DNA of 64,000 nt from Candidatus Bathyarchaeum tardum (GTDB lineage: Archaea > Thermoproteota > Bathyarchaeia > Bathyarchaeales > Bathyarchaeaceae). Positions 1 through 8,033 of this stretch are shown here, one piece after another (position 1 is the first letter of the stretch; each line of letters starts with the position of its first letter). The notes under the pieces were generated by a model, which ran no database searches, was not told the DNA's origin, and worked only from the letters and a program-made list of their open reading frames with translations. The stretch lies in assembly GCA_029762755.1 (NCBI GenBank), contig JARVGH010000001.1:372001-436000 (forward strand), read 5' to 3'. Position numbers and translations under genes: made by a program.

Positions 1-573
1 TCTGAATTAGCTCCTAACATTTTATTGATTACTTGTGGACTTCCTGGAACCTACAAAACTGAAACTTCTCAAGAAATCGCAAAACTGAAAGGATACCCAA
101 TTCTAAGAACTGACATAATTCGTCTAGAAGTCCTCAAAAACGACGACATATTTGACGTCAAAGTAGCAGGAAACATGAATAAACGCGAAATGGTCTACAA
201 CGAAATGTTCTGTCAAGCTGCAGACTTGGCAAAAAAAGGGAAGGGTGTAATATTAGATGCCACGTTTGTAACCCAGAGTTTGCGCCGAAGAGCAGCAGAA
301 GTTGCAGCAAAAGCTAACATACCTTTTGTTATTTTGCAGACTCATTGCTCTGAAGAGTCTTCTATGCGCCGGATATTGCGTAGAACCAAAGAAAACTATG
401 AATCAAATGCCCTGACCAAAGAGGCTTATGATGCAAACAAAAACAGGTTTGAAGAAGTTGATTTAATGGACTTTAAACAGTTACATCCTAACCTTGAGAT
501 AACTCACTTAACTGTTGACACCGAACATGATGAGCCTGAAACTTGGTGCATCATAGGAAAAGTGGTCAAGTAA
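1..573 (+). CDS. P-loop kinase (COG0645/AAA_33-like), 5' end cut by window
   Basis: The frame is open to the first base of the window, so the gene starts upstream; the first in-window start codon (TTG at 25) would fall inside the first beta strand and is unlikely to be real. The visible part begins with a strand running into a Walker A variant, GLPGTYKT, in which the usual Gly before Lys is Tyr. A DATF stretch near 260 fits Walker B, and an arginine-rich segment (RRILRRTK) near 370-390 fits the lid of small-molecule kinases. The family phosphorylates small substrates that are mostly unknown. In many bacteria this domain is fused to the C terminus of an aminoglycoside-phosphotransferase-like kinase; that partner lies two genes downstream on the other strand (1461-2486). 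Substrate unknown. Confidence 0.7.
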   Translation, partial: SELAPNILLITCGLPGTYKTETSQEIAKLKGYPILRTDIIRLEVLKNDDIFDVKVAGNMNKREMVYNEMFCQAADLAKKGKGVILDATFVTQSLRRRAAEVAAKANIPFVILQTHCSEESSMRRILRRTKENYESNALTKEAYDANKNRFEEVDLMDFKQLHPNLEITHLTVDTEHDEPETWCIIGKVVK

Positions 574-585
574 CTGGACTGTATC

Positions 586-1455
586 ATGATAATTGATTTG
601 CATATTCACTCGAAAACTTGTTCAGACGGGAAACTGACTGTTCAAGAAATTATTAAAGAAGCCAAAGCCCGAAACATTGGGCTAATGTCCATTAGTGACC
701 ATGACTCGATTGGTTGCCAACAAGAAGCCATGGACTTGGCAAAAAAACACGGAATCAATTACATCAGTGGCGTTGAACTAAATATTACATTTTCTTGCCC
801 CGATTTTCTTGACCGCAAGTCAGTTTCCTTAGATTTGTTGGGTTACAACTTTGACGTAAATAACAATGCCTTATTGTCTAAACTAAAACAGCTCAGTGAC
901 TATCGTGAAGAACGTGCCATAAAAATTCTGGAAAAACTGAATGCAGAATTTGAAAAGGAAGGTATATCCAAGTTTACAAAAAATGATCTGGTTCAAATCC
1001 AAAATTCTGCTGATGGTGCCCTTGGTCGACCGCACATTGCAGACTATTTGATCAAAAAAGGTATAGTAAAAGACCGAAAAGAAGCCTTTCTTACATATCT
1101 TGTCAAATGTAATGTTCCAAAATACCCTCTTTATGCACAAGAAGCCTCAAAACTACTAAGAGATGCTGGAGGGTTTGCCGTGCTGGCTCACCCAAATGAT
1201 CCATACGGAACTTCAATGGTAAAAATGACTAGTTCCTTGGATGAGCAAACCAGCATAATCAAAAACTCTTTACTGAAGCACCTTGATGGTATCGAATGCT
1301 GGCACTCCAGAAGCAGCCCAGAAACAACAAAACATTATGTGAAGTTTGCAAAACAAAATGGCTTAAAAATGACCGGCGGCAGCGACTGCCACCAAAACCC
1401 AATCATTATGGGAACAGTTAAAGTCCCCGACTTTGTAGCAAAACAATTCGTCTAG
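586..1455 (+). CDS. PHP-domain metal-dependent phosphoesterase
   Basis: This 289-residue protein has the full PHP metal-binding set: HIH (H6, H8), SDHDS (D38, H39, D40), GVEL (E64), an AHPND motif near residue 202 and GGSDCH near 264-269. Such proteins hydrolyse phosphoesters with two or three divalent metals; the closest known relatives act as nucleoside 3',5'-bisphosphate phosphatases or 5'-3' exonucleases of the YciV/RNase AM type. An inserted helical segment (about residues 95-165) sits between the third and fourth motifs, as in that group. It starts 12 nt after the upstream P-loop kinase on the same strand and is probably cotranscribed with it. The exact substrate cannot be read from sequence. 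Confidence 0.85.
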   Translation: MIIDLHIHSKTCSDGKLTVQEIIKEAKARNIGLMSISDHDSIGCQQEAMDLAKKHGINYISGVELNITFSCPDFLDRKSVSLDLLGYNFDVNNNALLSKLKQLSDYREERAIKILEKLNAEFEKEGISKFTKNDLVQIQNSADGALGRPHIADYLIKKGIVKDRKEAFLTYLVKCNVPKYPLYAQEASKLLRDAGGFAVLAHPNDPYGTSMVKMTSSLDEQTSIIKNSLLKHLDGIECWHSRSSPETTKHYVKFAKQNGLKMTGGSDCHQNPIIMGTVKVPDFVAKQFV

Positions 1456-1460
1456 TTTTT

Positions 1461-2486
1461 TTACATTTTTTTTGCATATTCTAAAGCTAACTCAAAATAT
1501 GCAGTTGCCTCTTTTATCGTTGCAGTTTTTTCTTCCTCGCTAACGCTTGGGTCATTTAGTTTAAAACTGGTGACCTTTCCTCGTACATAAGCCCGATAAC
1601 ATTTGTAAAAATCCAGTAACTCCAGTAACTCTTGATCGCCAGAATACTTTACATATTTTTCAACAAAAAAACGAGACAAATCCTTGTGCCCTTTAAAATC
1701 CAAGTCCATGGCCAAAAAGGCTATTTCCGAAGCAACATCACAGTTACTGAATCGTTCATTGAATTCGATGGCATCAAAAATGTAAATCTTGTCTGCAACA
1801 AAAATGTTCCCGGAATGCATGTCGCCATGACATTTTTTGATTTTGTTTTCAATCACTCTTTTTTTGAGCAAGTATTGGTTATTTTTCATAAATTGGTCTA
1901 TCTTTTCTTGAATAAACTGGTGTGTTTTTGCTGAAATGCTTCTACAAATAAATTCTTGTGTTTGCTCAAAATTTTCTTTCCAGTTAGTTTCTATAATGGA
2001 TATGGCTTCAAATTCACCGTTTGTTCGGGATGCATCTACTTTTTCATGAAAATCCGCAATAATTTTTGCCATTTTATCCATAATGTTTTTGTCAATTTTA
2101 TTCTCTTCCAGAAGGCGGGTCATTATTGTTTCGTCAGGCATTTTCTTCATCTTGACGGCAAACTCAACGGTTTCTCCCTCGCCATTTATTCTGATTTGTC
2201 CCGAAGATGACCTGTTAATTGAAACTACCTCTAGATACATGTCCCGGCATAACCGTTTGTTAAGAACTAGTTCCTTTTCACAAAAATGTCGTCTTTTTTC
2301 CAGAGTCGAAAAATCCAAAAACCCAAAATTTACTGCCTTTTTAACTTTGTAAACAAATTTTTCCGTTAAAAACACGTAAGATATGTGAGTCTGTTTAACC
2401 TCAATTTTTTTTGGTGATTCTTGATATGTTTCAGGTTTTTTTAGTTCTTCCACAACCTGATTTTGAACAATATTTTTGTTCCCCAA
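1461..2486 (-). CDS. Aminoglycoside phosphotransferase-like kinase (COG2187 type)
   Basis: The 341-residue protein has a protein-kinase-like fold of the APH class. The catalytic loop HGDMHSGN is at residues 220-227 and the metal-binding Asp is D238 in FDAIEFN. The N-terminal lobe contains the strand pair VFLTEKFVYKVKK with the likely ATP-binding Lys. COG2187 proteins are commonly fused to a COG0645 P-loop kinase domain. Here that second half is absent from this protein and a matching separate gene sits at the start of the window. The gene is convergent with the PHP gene (5 nt apart) and divergent from the ribosomal operon. Antibiotic modification should not be assumed; the substrate is unknown. 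Confidence 0.75.
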   Translation of the reverse strand: MGNKNIVQNQVVEELKKPETYQESPKKIEVKQTHISYVFLTEKFVYKVKKAVNFGFLDFSTLEKRRHFCEKELVLNKRLCRDMYLEVVSINRSSSGQIRINGEGETVEFAVKMKKMPDETIMTRLLEENKIDKNIMDKMAKIIADFHEKVDASRTNGEFEAISIIETNWKENFEQTQEFICRSISAKTHQFIQEKIDQFMKNNQYLLKKRVIENKIKKCHGDMHSGNIFVADKIYIFDAIEFNERFSNCDVASEIAFLAMDLDFKGHKDLSRFFVEKYVKYSGDQELLELLDFYKCYRAYVRGKVTSFKLNDPSVSEEEKTATIKEATAYFELALEYAKKM

Positions 2487-2646
2487 CCTTTTCTACATCC
2501 TTACTCTTAGTTACCTGACACTTAGACAATTACCGGAATGTTTTAATTTTTATCGCAATTCTCCCCCAGTTAACATGTTAAACTGTAGATTCAGTCTCCT
2601 TTATACTGGCTTTTTACCCCCAAAATGTTTTCCCCCGCCATAAAGG

Positions 2647-2655
2647 CTTAAATAT
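2647..2655 (+). promoter_or_regulatory. TATA box of the ribosomal protein operon
   Basis: The motif CTTAAATAT fits an archaeal TATA box. With the usual 25-27 nt spacing, transcription would start near 2676-2680, leaving a leader of only about 5-9 nt before the uL22 ATG at 2685. The position implies that uL22 is the first gene of its transcript. Confidence 0.55.
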
Positions 2656-2684
2656 GCTGTTTGTTACTCAGATGGACGATAGAT

Positions 2685-3155
2685 ATGCCAAAATGGGGAT
2701 ACTCAGTAACCGATATGGAACCCGATAAGACCGCCAAAGCTAGCGGACGCGAACTTAGGGTGTCCCATAAACATGCCCGAGAAGTATGTAAAACCATAAA
2801 CGGAATGAAACTAGAACAAGCTAAAGATTACCTTCAACAAGTTATCTTAAAGAAAAAAGCTGTTCCATTCGGAAGATTCAATAAACACGTACCTCACCGC
2901 CATGGATTAGAAAAAGCGTTTTCTGGAAGATTTCCCGTAAAAACTGCCACAGAAATTTTAAAAGTTCTCGAAGGCGCTGAAGCAAACGCTGAATATAAAG
3001 GACTTGACATTGAACAACTAAGAATAGTTCACGCTTCAGCTTATCCTGGAATGAAAATTAAGCGGTTTATTCCTCGAGCTTTTGGCCGTTCATCACCAAG
3101 ATATAACACTCTCACTCATGTAGAACTTGTTTTGGAAGAAATGGAAGGAATTTAA
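2685..3155 (+). CDS. rpl22: Ribosomal protein uL22
   Basis: A 156-residue archaeal/eukaryotic-type uL22 that lines the exit tunnel of the large subunit. The start is placed at the ATG for MPKWGYSV because archaeal uL22 proteins begin this way and because an upstream in-frame start at 2661 would lie between the TATA box and the predicted transcription start. The conserved ARE/ER region (HKHAREVCKTI) and the C-terminal SPRYNTLTHVE stretch are present. The stop overlaps the uS3 start (TAATG), so the two are translationally coupled. The genes that normally precede it in archaea (uL3, uL4, uL23, uL2, uS19) are not upstream here. Confidence 0.97.
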   Translation: MPKWGYSVTDMEPDKTAKASGRELRVSHKHAREVCKTINGMKLEQAKDYLQQVILKKKAVPFGRFNKHVPHRHGLEKAFSGRFPVKTATEILKVLEGAEANAEYKGLDIEQLRIVHASAYPGMKIKRFIPRAFGRSSPRYNTLTHVELVLEEMEGI

Positions 3156-4126
3156 TGTCTGTAGTTAAACATTTCATCGAAGATTCGATAAAAAGAAAAG
3201 AAATTGAAGAATTCTTACAAAATGAATTCGAACGCGCAGGATACGGTGGAGTAAGCCTAACAAAAACACCTCTAGGCACTCACATAGTCATATACACCAT
3301 GCGCCCTGGATTAGTAATTGGACGCGGTGGCGAAACCATTCGTGCCCTTGCCCAAATTCTAGAACAACAATTCCAACTTCCAAGCCCACAAATTTCTGTC
3401 GCTGAAATCGAAGTTCCCGAACTAAACGCACACGTAGTTGCATCCAGAATTGCTTCAGCTTTGAAACGTGGTATCCACTACCGGCGTTCAGCTTTCTGGG
3501 CCATAACCAATGCAATGGAAGCCGGTGCACTGGGCATCGAAATCATCATCAGCGGCAAGCTTCGTACCGACCGTGCCCGCTACGAAAAATTCATCGAAGG
3601 GTACCTCCCCAAGAGTGGAGATCCACCTCGACAATACATGCGAACTGCAGAATTGCACGTTCATCTTAAACCCGGAACATTAGGCGTAAAAGTGAGCCTT
3701 CTTCCACCTGATGCAGTATTCCCTGACAAACTTGAAGTATACACTATTGAAGATAAGCCCGAACCTAAACCTGAAGCTATAATCGAAGAAAAAGTTGTTG
3801 AAACCCCAGTTGAACAAGAATCCACGTCTGCAGAAGAACCTGTGAAAGCTCCGGAATCTGAACCTGTTGACGTTTCAGCTGAAGAAAAAGAAACAGCTGA
3901 ACCCGTTACAAAAGACGAAAAACCTGCAAAAGCAGAAGTTGCTGAACCTGAAGTTGTAGAAGAGCCTAAAGCAGTTGAGCCTGAAGCTGAGCCTTCAAAA
4001 GAACCTGTAACTGAAGAATCTCCTGAAGCTGAGGTTGAAGTTCCTGTGAAAGAGGAAAAATCTGAAGAGAAAGTAACTGAAACAGAATCTGTTCCAGTTG
4101 AAGAAAAAAATGAGGCTGGCGAATAA
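3155..4126 (+). CDS. rps3: Ribosomal protein uS3 with a long acidic C-terminal extension
   Basis: Residues 1-200 are an ordinary archaeal uS3: the type II KH domain has its GxxG loop as GRGG at 56-59, followed by the C-terminal uS3 domain. Residues from about 201 to 323 form a low-complexity tail dominated by Glu, Pro, Val, Ala, Lys and Ser with no recognisable fold. Archaeal uS3 is usually about 200-240 residues, so the tail of about 120 residues is unusual. It remains in frame up to a normal junction with uL29, so it is unlikely to be a sequencing artefact. Its composition resembles the N-terminal extension of uL5 in the same operon. Confidence 0.96.
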   Translation: MSVVKHFIEDSIKRKEIEEFLQNEFERAGYGGVSLTKTPLGTHIVIYTMRPGLVIGRGGETIRALAQILEQQFQLPSPQISVAEIEVPELNAHVVASRIASALKRGIHYRRSAFWAITNAMEAGALGIEIIISGKLRTDRARYEKFIEGYLPKSGDPPRQYMRTAELHVHLKPGTLGVKVSLLPPDAVFPDKLEVYTIEDKPEPKPEAIIEEKVVETPVEQESTSAEEPVKAPESEPVDVSAEEKETAEPVTKDEKPAKAEVAEPEVVEEPKAVEPEAEPSKEPVTEESPEAEVEVPVKEEKSEEKVTETESVPVEEKNEAGE

Positions 4127-4128
4127 TC

Positions 4129-4341
4129 ATGCCAATTTTACGAGTTAAAGAAATGCGTGAATTGTCTTCTGAAAAACGCCTCGAAAAAGTTAACGAGCTT
4201 CGAACTGAGCTTGCAAGGTTAAAAACAATGGTTGCCGCAGGAGGCGCTATTGATAATCCATCGCAAATTCGTGCACTTCGTAAAACAATTGCTCGTCTGT
4301 TAACCATTGAAACTGAAGAACAAGGGAGGAATGAACAGTAA
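4129..4341 (+). CDS. rpl29: Ribosomal protein uL29
   Basis: A 70-residue uL29, a two-helix protein at the tunnel exit that helps form the docking site for signal recognition particle and nascent-chain factors. The start MPILRVKEMREL and the RKTIARLLT helix are typical of the archaeal form. It starts 2 nt after uS3 and its stop overlaps the start of the RNase P subunit gene (TAATG). Confidence 0.95.
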   Translation: MPILRVKEMRELSSEKRLEKVNELRTELARLKTMVAAGGAIDNPSQIRALRKTIARLLTIETEEQGRNEQ

Positions 4342-4622
4342 TGAAAGTCACTCCCAGTGTAGTTCAAGACGAGTTTATTGGTCTTGAAGCTTGTGTGGCT
4401 AAATGTTTAAACCCATCTGTTGTTGGACTGAAAGGTTTAGTTATAGATGAGACCCGTAACACATTTACATTATCATGTAATAGAGAAAGAAAGGTTGTCA
4501 TCAAAGACACTGCCGTTTTTGATTTCATTCTGTCAAATGGGACAGGTGTTCAAATCGACGGGAATCTTATGGTGGGCCGATCTGAAGACCGACTCAAAAA
4601 AAGAATTAGGAGAGTTTGGTAA
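4341..4622 (+). CDS. rnp1: Ribonuclease P protein component 1 (Rpp29/Pop4)
   Basis: A 93-residue archaeal Rpp29 with the Sm-like beta-barrel core, including the conserved GLKGLVIDET strand and the C-terminal basic RLKKRIRR segment. It binds the specificity domain of RNase P RNA together with Rpp21 and helps in 5' processing of tRNA precursors. The place between uL29 and uS17 is the standard archaeal arrangement. Its start overlaps the uL29 stop by one base and its stop directly precedes the uS17 start. Confidence 0.93.
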   Translation: MKVTPSVVQDEFIGLEACVAKCLNPSVVGLKGLVIDETRNTFTLSCNRERKVVIKDTAVFDFILSNGTGVQIDGNLMVGRSEDRLKKRIRRVW

Positions 4623-4961
4623 ATGTCAGCTTTAACTGCAAAAAAACCAAAGAAAACATGTGACGATATTAACTGCCCCTTTCATGGGACACTAGCCTTG
4701 AGAGGGCACGCGCTAGAAGGAACAGTTGTTAGTAACAAAATGGAAAAAACCGTTATTGTTCGTCGTGACTACCTTAATTACGTTCCAAAATACAGAAGAT
4801 ATGAAAAAAGACGAAGCAACGTACCCGCACATAATCCTCCATGCCTTGAAGTAAAAGCAGGAGACAAGGTACGATTAGCTGAATGTCGCCCAATAAGCAA
4901 GACAGTTGGCTTCGTTGTAATAGAAAAACTGGAGGATGGTTCTGGTGGCAGCACGCGCTAA
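4623..4961 (+). CDS. rps17: Ribosomal protein uS17
   Basis: A 112-residue archaeal uS17 with the N-terminal extension carrying two cysteines (C13 and C18) in the TCDDINCPFHG segment, as in archaea and eukaryotes, followed by the OB-fold core (EGTVVSNKMEKTVIVRRDY). It binds 16S rRNA in the small-subunit body. It starts immediately after the Rpp29 stop, and its 3' end overlaps the ribosome-binding region and start of uL14. Confidence 0.96.
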   Translation: MSALTAKKPKKTCDDINCPFHGTLALRGHALEGTVVSNKMEKTVIVRRDYLNYVPKYRRYEKRRSNVPAHNPPCLEVKAGDKVRLAECRPISKTVGFVVIEKLEDGSGGSTR

Positions 4962-5385
4962 GTCACGCGCTTTCATGGCCAAAGGAGTCGTCGGTCAGAA
5001 ACCAAAAATTTCCCGAGGGCTAAACAACGGCGCTCTTCTGAAATGTGCTGACAACTCTGGTGCTCGAGAAGTACGATTAATCCAAGTAGTTGGCTACAAG
5101 GGAAGGATTAGACGTGTTCCATCAGCTTCTGTAGGTGACCTGATAACTATATCTGTTAGAAAAGGTACGCCTGATATGAGGAAAAAAATATTCCATGCCG
5201 TAGTTGTGCGCCAAAGAAAGCCATTTCGACGAGTAGACGGAACTTGGGTGCAATTCGAAGACAACGCGGCAGTAGTAATGACTCCTGAAGGAGAAATGCG
5301 TGGTTCAGAAATTCGTGGACCTATCGCAAAAGAGGCAGCAGAAAAATGGCCAAGAATTGCCAGCGCTGCAAGTATCATCCTATAG
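4945..5385 (+). CDS. rpl14: Ribosomal protein uL14
   Basis: A 146-residue uL14 that contacts the small subunit at an intersubunit bridge. The conserved core (ALLKCADNSGAREVRLIQV and FEDNAAVVM) is intact. I chose the GTG at 4945 because a GGAGG at 4931-4935 lies 9 nt before it. An ATG at 4936 directly abuts that motif, and a later ATG at 4975 is also possible because its MAKGVVGQK start looks like a family N terminus. The 5' end overlaps uS17 by 17 nt. Confidence 0.94.
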   Translation: MAARAKSRAFMAKGVVGQKPKISRGLNNGALLKCADNSGAREVRLIQVVGYKGRIRRVPSASVGDLITISVRKGTPDMRKKIFHAVVVRQRKPFRRVDGTWVQFEDNAAVVMTPEGEMRGSEIRGPIAKEAAEKWPRIASAASIIL

Positions 5386-5397
5386 GAGAGTAAATTG

Positions 5398-5853
5398 ATG
5401 AAAACAACAAAACCCACTAAACAAAGAAAAAGGATGTATCAAGCTTCTGTTAGTGACAGGTATAAACGATTTTCTGCTCCCCTTTCAGCTAAATTGAAAG
5501 AATCCCACGGAATTAGTTCACTTCCTGTTAGAAACGGCGACACTGTTATGGTCATGAGAGGCGACCGTAAAGGTTCTGAAGGAAAAATCAATCAGATTGA
5601 TCGAAAAAAGTATCGAATCTTTATAGAAGGTGCAACTCGAGAAAAAGTAGATGGGACAACAATTCCTGTTCCAATTCATCCTTCGAAAGTAGTGATTACA
5701 CGCCTGAATCTAGATGATAAATGGCGCAAAAAAGTCTTGGAGCGAAAAGCATCAACTGAAAAAGCTGAGTCATCCAAAGAAGAGCCTAAGAAAAAAGCAA
5801 CTAAAACTACGAAAAAATCAACTAAAGTAAAAGAGGAAACTGGAGGAAAATAA
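5398..5853 (+). CDS. rpl24: Ribosomal protein uL24
   Basis: A 151-residue uL24 with the KOW motif (VRNGDTVMVMRGDRKGSEGK) near residues 46-65, an early assembly protein of the large subunit. ATG 5398 is preferred over TTG 5395 because AGGAG at 5384-5388 gives better spacing. The last 35 residues (from about ERKASTEKAE) are a Lys/Glu/Thr-rich tail, a third charged extension in this operon besides those of uS3 and uL5. Confidence 0.95.
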   Translation: MKTTKPTKQRKRMYQASVSDRYKRFSAPLSAKLKESHGISSLPVRNGDTVMVMRGDRKGSEGKINQIDRKKYRIFIEGATREKVDGTTIPVPIHPSKVVITRLNLDDKWRKKVLERKASTEKAESSKEEPKKKATKTTKKSTKVKEETGGK

Positions 5854-5854
5854 T

Positions 5855-6613
5855 ATGGGAAGAAAAGGCGAACGCGGTCATCTTAAGCGAAAACCAGCTC
5901 CAAAATTATGGCCTATTCACAGAAAAGAAGCAGTGTGGACAGTAAAACCAACCCCTGGACCACATCCTGCTGCACGTTCTTTACCTCTAGCCCTAATTGT
6001 GCGGGATATGTTAGGATTTGCAAAAACCGCTAAGGAAGCTAGAAACATTATCTGTTCAGGAAAAATCTTGGTGGACGGAAAAGTACGAACAGACGACAAG
6101 TTTCTTGTTGGTTTGATGGATGTAATTTCTGTTCCTGGCATTAACAAATCATACAGAGTCTTGCCTTCAGGTAAGGGTCTTTTTTTGCATGCCATTGATT
6201 CTGAGGATGCTTCATCCAAAGTTTATCGAGTTGAAGACAAAACCCTCGTAAAAAATGGAAAGTTGCAACTTGACCTTCATGATGGCTCAAGTTATCTAGT
6301 TAATGAGACTGAATCTGTGACTCCTGAAAAAGTTGTATATCAAACTCTTGACGTTCTCAAGCTCAGCATTCCTGGACGAGAGCTTATTGGTTACAATAAA
6401 CTGGCTGTTGGTTCCTACGTAATAGTAATCGGTGGAAAGAACATGGGCAAAGTCGGCAAGATTGACTCAATTGAAGACCAAGCAGACAAAAAACGTAGAG
6501 ACCTACTTGTAACTATCAAAGATGTACACGGTAACCAGTTGCAAACAATCCTTGATTTCGTATTCGTTCTAGGAGACAATCAATCTTCAATAGCTTTACC
6601 GGAGGCAAAGTAA
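5855..6613 (+). CDS. rps4e: Ribosomal protein eS4
   Basis: A 252-residue eS4, a small-subunit protein of archaea and eukaryotes without a bacterial counterpart. The domains in order are a basic N terminus (GRKGERGHLKRKPAPKLWP), an S4 RNA-binding domain with the RNIICSGKILVDGKVRTD segment at about residues 62-80, the eS4 central domain, and a KOW-type region (VIGGKNMGKVGKIDSIE) near the C terminus. It follows uL24 by 1 nt and precedes uL5 by 1 nt. Confidence 0.96.
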   Translation: MGRKGERGHLKRKPAPKLWPIHRKEAVWTVKPTPGPHPAARSLPLALIVRDMLGFAKTAKEARNIICSGKILVDGKVRTDDKFLVGLMDVISVPGINKSYRVLPSGKGLFLHAIDSEDASSKVYRVEDKTLVKNGKLQLDLHDGSSYLVNETESVTPEKVVYQTLDVLKLSIPGRELIGYNKLAVGSYVIVIGGKNMGKVGKIDSIEDQADKKRRDLLVTIKDVHGNQLQTILDFVFVLGDNQSSIALPEAK

Positions 6614-6614
6614 C

Positions 6615-7436
6615 ATGGCAGACGAAAAACAAACACCTGAAACAGTTGCAACCGAAGAGGAAACAAAAGCACCTGCTACTGAGACCGAAGCCAAAGAAAA
6701 GAAAGCAGCTAAATCAAATGCTAAAGTTGCGAAGAAAACTGTAACTAAAAAAACCCCGGAATCTAAAGCTGAACCTGCATCTGCTAAAAAGGAGAAAGCA
6801 GTTAAAGAGGAAAAATCCGTCAAGGAAGAAACTGTTTCTGAAATTGAAGCTCCTGTTGAAGCAGAGTCTGTAGTTGACGAAAAACCTGCACCTAAGGTTG
6901 TTGCTAAACCTGTGCGCAAAGAATGGGCTGGAAATCCTATGCTTATTCCTGTGATTGAGAAAGTAACCGTTAACATGTCTGTAGGAAAATCTGGTGCCCC
7001 TTTGGAACAAGCAGTAACAATTATTAAACAATTAACAAACCAAAAGCCCTCCAAACGAAACGCAAGAAAGACTATACGTGAGTTTGGTATCAGGAAAGGC
7101 GAACCAATTGCCTGTGTCGTTACTCTTAGGGAAGAATCTGCAAAAGTGTTCTTAGTCAAAGCTTTATATGCTGTTGAAAAGAAACTTTCAAAATACGCTT
7201 TTGATAATCAAGGAAACTTTTCTTTCGGAATCAAAGAGCACATTAACATTCCAGGGATCAAATATTTGCCTGAACTGGGAATTCACGGTATGGACGTTTC
7301 AGTTTCTCTTGGCAGAGCTGGTTATCGCGTTAAGCGCAGACACCGTCGACAAGCTAAAGTTGGTAAAGACCATCAGCTAACTGCCGAAGAAGCGATATTG
7401 TTTATTAAAGACGAATTTGATGTTGAAATACTATAA
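6615..7436 (+). CDS. rpl5: Ribosomal protein uL5 with a ~100-residue N-terminal extension
   Basis: The uL5 core, which binds 5S rRNA, begins near residue 105 (WAGNPMLIPVIEKVTVNMSVG) and runs to the C terminus with the conserved NRKP-like turn (NQKPSKRNARKT) and the basic GYRVKRRHRR segment. Residues 1-103 are a Lys/Glu/Ala/Thr/Val-rich low-complexity extension. Archaeal uL5 is normally about 170-190 residues, against 273 here. ATG 6615 is 1 nt after eS4 and is the only start near the gene junction. An internal ATG at the core (M109) lacks a clear binding site, so the extension is probably translated. Confidence 0.95.
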   Translation: MADEKQTPETVATEEETKAPATETEAKEKKAAKSNAKVAKKTVTKKTPESKAEPASAKKEKAVKEEKSVKEETVSEIEAPVEAESVVDEKPAPKVVAKPVRKEWAGNPMLIPVIEKVTVNMSVGKSGAPLEQAVTIIKQLTNQKPSKRNARKTIREFGIRKGEPIACVVTLREESAKVFLVKALYAVEKKLSKYAFDNQGNFSFGIKEHINIPGIKYLPELGIHGMDVSVSLGRAGYRVKRRHRRQAKVGKDHQLTAEEAILFIKDEFDVEIL

Positions 7437-7446
7437 ATGGTGAATC

Positions 7447-7611
7447 ATGGTGAAACAGCAAACTAAAGTTGAACGAAAATTCGGTAAGGGCAGTCGTCCC
7501 TGTAGGCGATGTGGATCCTACGGTTCCCTTGTACGCAGTTATGGATTAGACCTTTGTCGCCAATGTTTCCGTGAAATTGCAAGCGACCTGGGTTTCAGGA
7601 AATACGAGTAA
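7447..7611 (+). CDS. rps14: Ribosomal protein uS14 (zinc-binding form)
   Basis: A 54-residue gene. Translation gives [20 protein letters not shown] and then the rest of the protein, with two CxxC pairs, C19/C22 and C37/C40, that bind one zinc ion. It binds the head of the small subunit. It lies 10 nt after uL5 and 17 nt before uS8, the usual archaeal order. The C-terminal GFRKYE stretch matches the family. Confidence 0.95.
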   Translation: MVKQQTKVERKFGKGSRPCRRCGSYGSLVRSYGLDLCRQCFREIASDLGFRKYE

Positions 7612-7628
7612 ATGGAGATGTATCAGAT

Positions 7629-8021
7629 TTGCCTATGATGGACACGCTCGCAAATGGTTTGACTACAATCATAAATAACGAAATGCGCCGAAAACGAGAA
7701 TGCATAATCAATCAGGCCTCCAAGTTACTAGGGCGTGTTTTGAGAGTAATGCAGCTTAACGGTTACATCGGAGAATTCGAATTCATTGATGATGGCCGCT
7801 CTGGAAAGTTCCGAGTGCAACTTCTGGGTCGAGTTAACAAATGTGGTGCTATAAAGCCCAGAATTCCTGTTAACTCTAAAGAAATCGAGAACTGGGAAAA
7901 ACAATTCCTCCCCTCCAGAGACATAGGTGTGCTGGTCTTTTCCACCTCTCAAGGCGTTCTATCCCATAAAGAGGTAAGAGAGAAAAAGATTGGCGGTCGT
8001 CTTTTGGCCTTTGTTTATTAG
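7629..8021 (+). CDS. rps8: Ribosomal protein uS8
   Basis: A 130-residue uS8 that binds the central domain of 16S rRNA and nucleates platform assembly. The start is either TTG 7629 (GGAG at 7614-7617 upstream) or ATG 7635; family N termini (LDPLANAL-like) are satisfied by both. The C-terminal motif [19 protein letters not shown], which contacts rRNA, is intact. Confidence 0.95.
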   Translation: MPMMDTLANGLTTIINNEMRRKRECIINQASKLLGRVLRVMQLNGYIGEFEFIDDGRSGKFRVQLLGRVNKCGAIKPRIPVNSKEIENWEKQFLPSRDIGVLVFSTSQGVLSHKEVREKKIGGRLLAFVY

Positions 8022-8033
8022 GAGCAGAAGAAA

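Noticed and set aside
3966-4367. 133-codon minus-strand ORF across the uS3 tail
   Set aside because: It is a shadow of the low-complexity tail, rich in Leu and Gln as expected from antisense of Glu/Pro codons.
6596-7159. 187-codon minus-strand ORF across uL5
   Set aside because: It is an antisense shadow of the Lys/Glu-rich extension of uL5; long open antisense frames are expected there.
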